From positions 41,235 through 105,234 of the forward strand of contig CDMY01000553.1 in NCBI GenBank assembly GCA_001179505.1: a DNA stretch of 64,000 nt, read 5' to 3'. Source of the DNA: Vitrella brassicaformis. Its lineage: Eukaryota > Sar > Vitrellaceae. The translations under genes and the position numbers were made by a program. Positions 1 to 9,900 of the stretch are shown here, one piece after another. Numbering within the stretch: the first letter of the stretch is position 1; each line of letters begins with the position of its first letter. The notes under the pieces are model-generated. The model was given only the letters and a program-made list of their open reading frames with translations, was not told where the DNA came from and ran no database searches.

Positions 1-106
1 GGGTGGGAGGGAGGGTGCGAGGGACACCCAACACACATACACACGGACCACACACTTATGCCGGCCGCTGATTGTGAGAGAGAGTGTGTGTGTGTGTGTC
101 TTGCAG

Positions 107-687
107 CCTGCCGATATCTCTGAGGCGCACCCCGACCAAGTCATAGACGTGACGGGAGGTAAACAGACGTCAAATGGAAAGCACAGGCAGAACTTCCGCA
201 GATGAGACGTGTGTGTGATGTGTCTTGTGTCATGCGTCAATCAGGTGAGTCTGAGTCTGTACGGGTGTGTCAGTGAGTCTTGGCAGGGCAAGACGACGGT
301 CGCCGACCTCAAGGCATTGCCATACACACCATCCACACCATACACACATATACACACACACATCGGCGACGTGTTGTGTCGTGTTGTGTTGTGTTGTGTG
401 GTTGTGTGTGCAGGGTGTCGAACAAAGAGTATTTGAGTTGATGCAAGACGGCGGATACACCACACAGAAGTACTGGACCGTAAGCAACCGTCCATCCATC
501 CATCCATCCATCCATCCGCCTGCAATACACAGACAGGCAGGCCCACGCACACACGCTCTCTTTCTGTCTCCCTGTACGTGTGTCCGTATGTGACTAAGTC
601 TAAGGGCTGGCAGTGGGTGACGGACATGACATTGGGACATGAAGGTCACCTCAATTGGGTCACCTAGCGGATGGCGGCAGAGGGGAG
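107..687 (+). CDS. Fragment resembling EgtB/OvoA/FGE-sulfatase-type sulfoxide synthase (partial)
   Basis: The exon at about 412-480, after a GTGTGCAG acceptor, encodes residues including MQDGGYTTQKYWT. An exon near 598-687 encodes SKGWQWVTDM. The order 'F/L-M-x-D-G-G-Y-x-x-x-x-Y-W-T ... G-W-x-W' is characteristic of the FGE-sulfatase-like domain of ergothioneine/ovothiol sulfoxide synthases (EgtB, OvoA), which join a thiol donor to histidine derivatives using iron and oxygen. An earlier possible exon (108-160, PADISEAHPDQVIDVTG) lies in the same direction. The gene enters from outside the window and I cannot connect the exons with certainty. The stop at 685-687 may be the real end or may lie in an intron. 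The family is inferred from this short motif only. Confidence 0.35.
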
Positions 688-940
688 AGAGAAAGCGCGT
701 GGGCTCTGTCATGTGTTAATCAGGTGTGTGCACCGTAGGAACAGGCGGGTGCATGTAGCGCCTTTTGAGTGCTCCCTGCGCTCGTTGTGTGTCTCTAGTC
801 GCTCATCGATGTGTGTCACTGCAATGCATTGAATGTGTATCGTCGTGTGTGTCATCCACTCAGGCGTTAGCCAAATGGAGAGACAGATGGCTGACCCATT
901 GCCGGCTGGCACAAACTGATGAATGAACGAGACATTTGCA

Positions 941-1364
941 TTCACAGGCAGAGCGTCTTACATCAATGTCACGTCTCCCTTCAAAGTCTCAATGCTGTAT
1001 CTCCCACTCCCCCAAATCACACAGACGCCACAAAGACATCTCTCAGACCAAATTGTCCCAGACCCCCACAGTTGAGTCCACTTTCCGCCGCCGCAGCAGC
1101 AGCATCGCCGCCCACCACGAGGCCTTCAGCAGCGCGAGGCTGCTGAACGTGCTGAAGGCCGAGGCGGGAGAACTGAAGACAACCAGCGAGACGAGAGGGC
1201 GCGGCCTGCGGCTGTTCACCGTCGACAACAGCCTCCAGCGCCGCGCCACTCAGTACCACATCGACCCACACACGCCCATGTCAACATCAACGGTCAATCG
1301 CGTCATCTCGGAGGCCAAGAACGCAATCTTCCCGAAAGACTACTTCGTGAACGGCTTGCACCAG
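941..1364 (+). CDS. Hypothetical exon containing the left arm of an inverted duplication
   Basis: An open stretch reads through to a good donor (CAG|GTAAGA, exon end 1364). It encodes a basic, Ala/Arg/Ser-rich segment with RRRSSSIAAHHEAFSSARLL and, further on, SEAKNAIFPKDYFVNGLHQ. I do not recognise the family. Residues encoded by 1086-1306 are duplicated in inverted orientation at 1471-1697, but the SEAKNAIFPKDY portion is not, so this copy looks like the parent. No convincing downstream exon was found in the next 400 bases, so the gene is incomplete or already decayed. Confidence 0.3.
1086..1306 (+). repeat. Left arm of ~220-base inverted duplication
   Basis: Bases 1086-1306 reappear in reverse complement at 1471-1697 with only a handful of mismatches and small indels. 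The arms are separated by about 165 bases. The arms are GC-rich and fall inside the putative exon at 941-1364, so a transcript across both would fold into a very long hairpin. Confidence 0.9.
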
Positions 1365-1470
1365 GTAAGATGGCACAGAAACTGCATGCCTTCAAGATAA
1401 TGAATGCCGTCTCCCTTTCAGCCCGGGTCGTGAAGTGGGATGGGACGGGGGCGGGAAGGGCAGGGGAGTG

Positions 1471-1697
1471 TGTGACGCCATTGACCGTTTGTCTTGACAT
1501 GGGCGTGTGTGGGTCGATGTGGTACTGAGTGGCGCGGCGCTGGAGGCTGTTGTCGACGGTGAACAGCGCCAGGCCGCGCCCTCTCGTCTCGCTGGTTGTC
1601 TTCAGTTCTCGCGCCTCGGCCTTCAGCACGTTCAGCAGCCTCGCGCTGCTGAAGGCCTCGTGGTGGGCGGCGATGCTGCTGCGGCGGCGGCGGCGAA
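1471..1697 (-). repeat. Right (reverse-complement) arm of the inverted duplication
   Basis: Read on the minus strand this arm encodes nearly the same peptide as 1086-1306 (RSSIAAHHEAFSSARLLNVL). Beyond the conserved part it goes out of step (…TVNGVTHSPALP), so it lacks the rest of the exon and is best seen as a partial duplicate or pseudo-exon. Its outer end is a short CGC-triplet run, a plausible break point. Confidence 0.85.
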
Positions 1698-1699
1698 TG

Positions 1700-3000
1700 T
1701 CTTTCAAGGAAAGAAACAGATCCAGAGAGCAGTTCATCAAGCATGGATCAATTCTTTGTGTGGTTTACTTTGGGTGTTCATGGTGCTGGTGACAGATCTG
1801 CAAACCCAAGAGGCGTTAGGCTTTCGGCCCCGTTTGCCTGCACGCAACCAATAACAAGCTGAAAGCATGTGTTTCTGCGGGCCATCTTGATCACTGGAGA
1901 GAAGGCCTTGAGTCTGCAGGCTCTCGTGCATGCGTACATGCATGGACTGGTTCCGACTCATCGTGTTTTCATGCACTGAGACAGCAGTTCCGACTCATCG
2001 GGGGGGAAGCCTAGGAGCGATGCCTTTTGGCGCCGTGCCATCTTGCCGCAGCGGGTCGGCAGGCAGAAGTGATTGCAGCTCATCGATTGAAACGCATGTC
2101 AACGTTGCTGAAGTAATTGTGCTGAAGTTTGCGGTCCTGAGTAAGAGAGCAGTCATGGCGTAGTGTTGGGGCGACGGACGCGGTTGGGGTGTTCAGAACA
2201 CCGTGTTCTCATCGGATGAGTGAGCGTGACCTTTGTGCATGGCATGTGTGGATAGATTCATGGGGACGATGTGTGGACAAGCGAGTGCATGGATGCGACG
2301 GTCAAATATATATTCTCTCTCTCTGAGTAGGAGAGCAGGGGCGATGCAGGGCCACCCTACGTAGCCCTCGTTGCCCAGCGAGACTAAGCACCAGACTGGT
2401 GGGCGTCTCGTCTCAAGGCCGGCTGCTGCATGCTGGTCTAGCTCAGAGTCTCTGTCTTTGTTTGCATCGAGCAAGCATACAGAGAAGTAGGAGGGAAGCG
2501 AATCAATTCAGTCAGCCGCACAGTGTTCCCAGCACTCACTGCCGTGGACAGCCACAGCATGTCGCTTTGCGGAATTCAGTATGTCAATCACCGAACCCAA
2601 CCACAACACACCCACACCCGCACAAACACAGAACGACCCAGGGCAACCACCCCCCACAGTCCACAGAGAAACGCCTTGGTCCGCTGCCGCACATATGCTG
2701 CATCCGATAGACCGTCATCTTCTGATTTCCTGGCTGTAGAGGATGTGCAGCTCCAGAGAGACACGGCCGCATGGACCCTCGACCAAATCGGATTCCCACG
2801 CCCGCCATCGCCCACACTGCCGCCATCACGCCTGGAGCGATTGCTGTCTTCCTTCATTCTGCGTCTGTGTGACATCTTCGGCGAAGGGCTTCGGCACAGA
2901 AGCATGCGCACCTGCACACAGACACATGCAAACATGCACACATACACATACAATACCCGAGTCTGCATGTTTTTGTTGCGTGAGAGTGTGCGGGCTCACC
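1700..3000. other. Stretch without a convincing gene
   Basis: The 1.3 kb between the inverted duplication and the Pumilio-like locus has no gene I can support. One plus-strand stretch at about 2700-2910 reads well (LAVEDVQLQRDTAAWTLDQI, then a Leu-rich helix-like part) and could be an isolated exon, but there is no recognisable domain and no clear start. TCTC runs sit near 2310-2330. Confidence 0.4.
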
Positions 3001-3049
3001 AAGGGATGGACCATTGAGTGTGGGGAAGAAGAGAGCGCAGCTGCGATAG

Positions 3050-5420
3050 AGCCAGCAGCAGATGTCATGAAAGCAACACCACGTCTGTGGGCGAACATGT
3101 CAAGTGTACACTGTCCCGTGTGCAGTGCTGTTTGAGCCGCTGACCATGTCCACTCGCCGAGTAGAGATGAGAAGTCGTCTGACCGAGTGTGAGCAGTCGC
3201 TGCACAACGTCCACGTGTGGGTGGTGTTGGCATCGCACGGCCCAATGCGACCACGATGTGCTTGCCTGCAGGCAGGCAGGCACGCACCATCAGGCAACCC
3301 ACCATGTGTGTCCTGATACACACAGCGTACCCGAAAGCGATTTCGATCGTCCTCTCTACGACGTATTCTCCGTATCGGTCCCACATCATGGCGTACAGAG
3401 GCGCGCCGGTCACATAGGCAAAGTAATGGTGACTGACTGCATAGCCACGCACATACACACACACACACACACACAGAGAGGCACAGGTGTGTGTGTGGAT
3501 GCATGGTGCGTGGCGTGTGTGTGTGTGGAGGGTCCTAGTGTACCTGGCGAAGAAGCTGGTGCGCAGCACGAGCAATAACACACAAACAAGATACACTTGT
3601 CCATATGTGTCCTCGTGTGTGTGTTAGGGGGTGGGGGAGGAGGGCTGACCCTCTTCGCTCCGCTTTTCCGTGCTGCATGACGTGTTGGATGATGTAGTTG
3701 CCGTACTGGTCGGCACACAGCTTGCAACGGCTCCTGTGTGTCAGCCAACATCCCACACAGGGAATGGCCGTGTTGTGTTGTCCAGGTGTGTATGGGGGTG
3801 TCGGGCGCCTGTGCATGCCATTTGGGAGGGGCTCTGGATCACCGACTTTCGCTGCACCTGCACCCCCCAACCCACACACAGACAGGGAGGGAGGGAGGGA
3901 GAGAGAGGCAAGGATTATCTGTTGCGTGTGTGCCGACCGACCAACCGTTTGTTTCTTGTTGGCTGATCCGATGCTCACGGCGATGCTGCCGCCGTCCATG
4001 GGGTGAGGGGCTCCGCCATACTGGTGCTGGTGGTGGTTGGTGTAGTAGGGAGGGGTGGGCGGGCGAGGCGGCCAGCCTGACGAAGATGCCGCTTGTGTGC
4101 CTGCACCGCAGGGCTCGCCATGCTACCACCCTGTTGCTGCTGTTGCGGCTGATGGCCGGCACTGCCCCCAGACTGATGTGGCTGTGGCTTCACTCGCCTC
4201 TGCTGGGCGCTTGGACGGCGAGTGAGTGGTCGTGATGGTGGTGGTGTGGGCTGCCGACTGTCGCTACTGCTGCTGCGTGAGTTGGAGCATGTCCATGTGC
4301 TGGAGTGGAGGCTCATCATGCTGGAGTGGACGTGTGGGCGTGCTGCTGCTGATGGGGATGGGAGTGCTGGTAGTTCTGCGCCTGTGCGGCCAGCTGCTGC
4401 TGCATTGCATCGAATTGCTCCTGCAGGATGCATCGACGAGGGCCTTGGGGTCGTTGATGCTCGTCGTGTCCATCCCGCCCATGATGCGCTGCATCGCCTT
4501 CTCCCAGCCGCTGAGGGGGGTCGATCGGGTCTGTACTGCCGTCGGGGGCGCTGTGGTCAAAGCACTCAATGGCTGATGAATAGACAGACAGGTGATGTGT
4601 GTGGGGGCTGTCGGGAATTAGCCGCACTGACGGTCGTTGCCGTGGTTGAAGTCTTGCTCCACATCACGACTCCTCTACCGAGACCAATGCTGCTAAACGG
4701 ACAAGCACCCAGGATGGACGCCACGCCGTCACATTCACAGTTACACTCTCCCCTTCCCAGCAGCACCATTAGTAGTCGGTGAGGGTGTGGCCATGTTGGG
4801 GACGATTTGGCGCCGTTGGGGACCTCTACGGTGGCTTCGTCATACAGCAAATGAAATCACAGAACCTCTCGCACCACGGCCGTTCCACCGGCTGCATACA
4901 GCCAACCACACACAACAGACAGAGACACACATGCCAATGCAATCTCGCTCCCTTGGTTGCTCCCCACACGTGTCTGCCTGCCTCCAGGCCTTCTGACCTC
5001 TCGTTCCGCAGCGCTCCATCCCGAGTCGCGGTCGGCAGGGGGGAGGCTGTGCCAGGGGGGCTGTAAGGGGGCCGGGGCGAAGAAGCGGGGCTTGTGCGGC
5101 ACGGAAGCCTCCAAGAGCGGCGCTTGGTACACAACGGCTGTGGCTGGCACTTGCCCGGGCCTGCATGGAAAGGAAACGAACATTCTTGGATCCACACATG
5201 TGAAGTCGGGCGGATGACCGGCACGCCGCTGGTGGCTTCCACGTCTGGTCTGCCGCAAGATGAACATCTTGAAGTGCTTCCTCGTTCTTCTTCAGGAGGC
5301 TCCTTCGAAAGGATGCATTCTGCGACAGCGGGGCCGCGTCTCGCCTGCGTAGATAAGCACGCCGCAGAGAAACCACAGACGGACGGTAAGCGTGCAAATG
5401 GATGTGGCAGACAAACTTTT
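3050..5420 (-). pseudogene. Pumilio (PUF) family RNA-binding protein, degenerate or incomplete
   Basis: Two PUF repeats are visible on the minus strand. Exon 3662-3742 encodes CADQYGNYIIQHVMQHGKAER, the pattern of PUF repeat 6. Near 3350-3440 APLYAMMWDRYGEYVVERTI matches repeat 8. PUF proteins bind 3'-UTRs through eight such repeats; here repeats 1-5 and 7 are not found. Upstream, 3950-4450 encodes a Gln/His/Pro-rich region typical of Pumilio N-termini (YYTNHHQHQYGG, LQEQFDAMQQQLAAQAQ), but the good frame changes near 4110 and 4430 without credible introns. Further upstream (4860-5270) lies a Pro-rich low-complexity stretch. Either exons are missed, the assembly has indels, or this is a decayed gene. 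The family assignment is firm for the two repeats; the gene limits are approximate. Confidence 0.5.
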
Positions 5421-5426
5421 GCCGTC

Positions 5427-6775
5427 TCACGTGTCTGAGTCCGGGGTCTGTGTCGATGGCCTCTGAGGCTCTCCAAACCAGGGGTGTTGGAGAGCCTCAG
5501 AGGCCGACGGTCTCTTGCTGGGGTCCACGTGCAGCAGGCGGCGGACTAAGTCAACGGCGTCGGGGAAGCGTTCCTTGGTTCGCTTGCGAAACGCGAAGCC
5601 CTGACAGACAGACAGACAGACGCACAGAGAGCACACCACTTACTTGTAAGCTCGCTGAGTGAGTGGCTGCGTACCTTGTTGATGGCCTTGATGGATTCCT
5701 TGGAGTTTCGGCATTCCGTCAGTCGGAAAGGGGCACGGCCCTCGAGAAGCATGTAGCTGCACAGATACACACATGGATGGCCAGAGAGTAGGTGAGCATG
5801 GCCGCCTCTCTGCGTCCGTGTTTCACGTACAGCGCAACGCCACAGGCCCAGATGTCCGAGCTCTGGGTGAATCGCCCTCTGAAACACTCGGGAGACTAAC
5901 AAAGAAATATATGCGGCGAATGAAGAGATGAAAGCCGCGCACGGTTCTTTGCTGATTATTGTGTCAGTCAGTCTTGGTTCACCATATAGGCGTGTGTGCC
6001 CACGACGCCCAGCTTGTCCTCTCTGCCGAGCGGAGTCGCGAACTCTAGGTCGATGAGCTTCACCTTGAATTCATCTCGAGAGGGCTCTTGGTTGGCAAAC
6101 ATGACGTTGTCAAGCTTGACGTCACGATGGACTAGCTGCAATCAACGCACACAAAGACATCCACAAGTCTGCATCTCGCCGAGTGCAGCCAGCAGCCACG
6201 TACCCCGTGCTGATGCAAATGCTCCACACCGCCGAGGATGCCGGCCATCACTTTCTTGAAGGCTTCCTCGCTCTCCATCGCCTTCCCCCCCTCGTCGAAA
6301 TAGTCGCACACTGTGGGCCCCCAGATGCGCTCCATCAGCACGCAGACACACTTGCTGTCCTCGGCCAGCTGCTCCACGGTCACGATGTTGGGATGAGGGT
6401 TGAGCCGCACACGGTCAAAGGCCTCGCAGGCCGTCTTGACCGAGAACCTGCAGATGTTCATCCATGTGTATGCAGCTGCTAGTGTCCAATTGAAAGCGAT
6501 GCCTACCCTTTGGGCCTTTTTGTCTTCTTCCAGAAGGTCTGGAGGACGTATGGCTGCTGATCTCGGCTCACTCGTTCCAACACCGACCTGGTTACGCTGC
6601 ACACAACAAGCACCTGTGTGACGCCGCCCGCCGTTGTCTTTCATCAAGCTTACTCTCCGATGTGCATGAAGTCATCGTCATCATCCCACTTGAAGAGCTT
6701 GTTCGTGTCCTCCACCTGCTCGGCGAAGCTCACCATAGGCCCGCTCGCCTTCCGTCCCTTCCTCTTCACAACCAT
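5427..6775 (-). CDS. Divergent Ser/Thr protein kinase (CAMK/CDPK-like catalytic domain)
   Basis: Seven exons (about 6653-6775, 6507-6596, 6204-6447, 5983-6135, 5833-5898, 5674-5757, 5427-5602) join in phase to a protein of about 310 residues that is almost all kinase domain. Visible motifs: FSVK (beta-3 lysine), HPNIV after helix C, MERIWGPTVCDYF (hinge), LVHRDVKLDN (catalytic loop), IDLEFATPL in place of DFG, GTHAYMSPE (APE), SDIWACGVALY, and HVDPSKRPSASEALQHPWF at the end of the C-lobe. This order is that of calcium-dependent/CAMK-type kinases, which phosphorylate Ser/Thr. There are no EF-hands and no glycine-rich loop: the N-lobe start is KR/DE-rich (KWDDDDD). Activity is plausible because K, HRD and the D of DFG remain, but the substrate is unknown. 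The ATG at 6775 is chosen because it is the first in the open first exon; the gene is divergent from the ZRANB3-like gene. Confidence 0.85.
5458..5505. repeat. Perfect 18-bp stem / 12-nt loop inverted repeat inside the kinase's last exon
   Basis: GGCCTCTGAGGCTCTCCA at 5458-5475 is exactly reverse-complemented at 5488-5505, with a 12-base loop. It lies within coding sequence (residues ASEALQHPWFGEPQRP), just before the stop. Confidence 0.95.
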
Positions 6776-6930
6776 TTTCCCCGTCGACAAATCTCTCTGC
6801 TGTGTTGATCTCCAACACGTGGTGTTGCTGCAGCGCACAGATCTTTGGGGAAATCCAAAAAGCTCGCCAAAGAGCTCGCAAATGAGAAGGAGGAAGGAAA
6901 ACATCGGACTTGGATGAGAATTCGAGGAAG
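6776..6930. promoter_or_regulatory. Bidirectional promoter region, kinase / ZRANB3-like gene
   Basis: Only 155 bases separate the two start codons (kinase ATG at 6775 on the minus strand, helicase ATG at 6931 on the plus strand). Both 5'-UTRs and any promoter must lie here. No TATA box is obvious; the stretch holds AAGCTCGCCAAAGAGCTCGC. Confidence 0.5.
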
Positions 6931-9900
6931 ATGGCAGACAACCCCTCTGCACCGTGCTTTGGTGATTTCGTCTTCAATCCGGCCCGCAGCCCCTTCAAGC
7001 CTTCGCGGCCCAAGCCGCTGCGTCCAAGAGGGGCAGCGGAGAAGAGGAGACCGGCTGGAGGTCAGAGTGCAAGCAGCGCGCCAGATGCAGCACGCGGCTT
7101 TGCAGGAGAGAGGGGGAGGGCGGCCGCTGGGAGTGCGGCAGCTCCATCTATGTCACAAGAGGACCCGATTGAGGAGGTCGGCAACGGGGAGCCCAGCGAT
7201 GATCCGATCGATGACGCCACGCAGACTCATCGCCCGTCGGAGCCTGTGCACTTGTCTTCGCGGCAGATGCGTCAGCTCTTCTATGCGCCACTGAGAGCCC
7301 GTCCACCACGGGCACCAGTGCCTGCCCCTCGTCCCTCTGATGCCGACAACCAGGGCGACACTGTGTCGACATCTCATCGTCACTCGGCCCCCTCTGTGCA
7401 GCCGCCCATCCATCACCCGTCCCCTCCCATGCGGCCTGTCCCTCGCCCACGCCCTCCCCAAGCCCACCGCCCTCCCTCTGCCCCCTCGCAGAGCTCGGCG
7501 GGCCCATCGCAGCCACGTGACTCACGCCCAGAGGTGGATGACCAGACTCCTGCTAGCGGTCATCTGCCATTCGCCCAGCGGTCTCACTCGATGCGGCCGC
7601 CCCCGATTCACCGCTCCCAATCGCCCGTCCATGAGGCGGGGGGGCTCGCTCGCGGCGTGTCGGCTCCTGACGTGTGGCATGATGAGGAGGGCATGGACAT
7701 GAATCTTGAGGGCGATTGGGAGGGTGGTGGCTATGACGGGCTGCGTGAGGACATCCGGTGCCCCGTGTGCTTCGGCCCCTGCATCGAGCGGGCAGGGAGG
7801 TATGGGATCTTCTACCCATGCGCCAGGCCCACGTGTGACGGCAAGGGCAGGGAGCCCAAGGCCGACAAAGGGCCGCGGGTCATCCTCGAGATGGAGGACG
7901 CATCGCACTTCCGCGTGTACCCCGACACTTCGGGCGAGAGCCTCCTCGGTGACCAGCTGGGGGCTATAGTAAAAGGGCTGTCACAGTGGGGCGTGAGGTG
8001 GACGAGTGACGGGCAGCGGGGCGACTGGGTCAAGGGTGGCGAGGAGCCGAGGCGTAGCTTCGTGTACCCCCTGAGGCTGTACACACGTGTGTATGAGACG
8101 CTGAAGCAGAGGGTGGACGTGGCCGCCATCCCCAAGCACACGCTGCAGTACTTCACACTCCACCATGGCCGACTCATGACCGAAGAGGTCAGCCAAACAC
8201 ACACACGTGGACAAACTTACGAATGCAGTGTGCTGTGGTGTGGTGTGTTGCTGTGTCGTGGGTTGCGTCAGGCGGCTGCGGCGTATGTGGATGAGCGGCT
8301 GTCTGCCCGGCTGAAAAGCACGCTGCACCCATTCCAGAAGGAGGGGCTCAAGTACGCCGTCCGGCGAGACGGACGGGTGCTCATAGGCGACGAAATGGGA
8401 CTCGGTGGGGGACAGAGACAGACAGACAGACAGACAGGCAGACGACACGACCCTCCCACCCACCCAATCTGCCATTTATGTGTATCTTCCTTCCATCTCG
8501 CAGGCAAGACTCTCCAGGCCATCTCACTGCTGCAGGTCTTCCAGGCCTACCCATGCCTCATCGTGGTCAGTGGATACAAAGGGGAGGCTCGCCCAGTCTG
8601 TCTGTCTGTCTGTCTGGCTCTTCACGCATATCTGTGTGTGCGTGTTGTCAGGCGCCGGCGTCAATGCGTCACGTGTGGGCTGACGAGCTGGAGCGTTGGC
8701 TGCCCGACGAGCTCGTTCCCCGGGACCTGCTCGTCGTCATGGGGCAGGACAACGCCGCTGACTGCAAAATGGGGTCTTACAGGGTAGGCCACACACACAC
8801 ACACTTGCGGCCGGCCATATTTGTGTGTGTCTATACGGTGTGTTGGTGGGGGTGGTGTTAGGTTGTCGTGACTTCATATGACATGGCCCGCAATCTCGAG
8901 GAGCGGTACAGCAGCGCCATCTCGGAACGGACTGAAAAGTTCCAAATGGTCATCATGGTCAGTCAGAGCCCCGAGCCGCCGCAAACCGACCTTCTCTCCC
9001 ACCAAGATGTGTGATTGTTTGTGGTTGTCAGGATGAGAGCCACCGTGTGCGGATTCCCGACCAGGTTGGGCAGGAGCCAAGCTTCGTCAAAGTCTGCAAA
9101 AGGCTTCTCTGGAAGTCGTCATGCAAACGGTACTCACTGTGAGTACTCGTTGTGCTGATCAGATAACTCTCTTGATGTGCCTGCCGTGTTTATCTGTCTG
9201 TCTGCAGGGCGGTGTGTCTGTCTGGAACGCCCAGTGTCACCAAGCCGTATTCCATCTACGCGTAAGCAGAGCAGACAGACAGACAGACTGGCATCCCACC
9301 CACCGATGGATTGATTCATATCCACACATCCAAGTCTCTGTTGGAACCGGCAGGCAGGTGTGTTCTCTCAACAACAACGTCTTCGCCAGCCAGGGAGGCG
9401 CACAAGGATTCGGACGTAAAAAGGGGAGGACACCACACAGAAAACAAAGGAAAGAAAAGGCACCCAGGTGACGTGCTCCCTGTCGGTCGGTCGGTGTTGT
9501 GTGTGTGCAGGTCTGTATTGCGAGGCGTCCCGTCGCTTCGGTAACCACAAGCGTTACGGGCGGTGCATCCGGCCATGGGAGCTCAACCTGCTGCTGCGCG
9601 AGGGGGTCATGATTCGCCGACTCAAATGCGACGTGCTCACCGAGCTCACACCATTCACCAGACAAATCGTCCGAGTCGGTCGGTAGCCAGCCCAACAACA
9701 CATCTCATCTCATCTCACCTCGCCCCGCCTCGCCCATATCCTTTTCCCCTCCTCTCTCTGTAGGTCTTGACGGCGACACTCTCGAGGCGATGGCCGCCAG
9801 CCAGCACGACGAACACGGCACCGATGCCGCCAACATAGACAGAGACATAGAGGAGGGAGAGCACCAGGATGTAGAGGGGAAGGGGCACCATGACGAGGAC

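Noticed and set aside
2330-2410. Possible 5S rRNA fragment (GACTAAGCACCAGACTGGT)
   Set aside because: Only a few bases resemble the 5S internal control region and the rest does not align; no tRNA, 5S or snRNA could be supported anywhere in the window.
6910-6930. Upstream in-frame start of the helicase at 6910
   Set aside because: The codon there is TTG, not ATG; the first ATG in frame is 6931.
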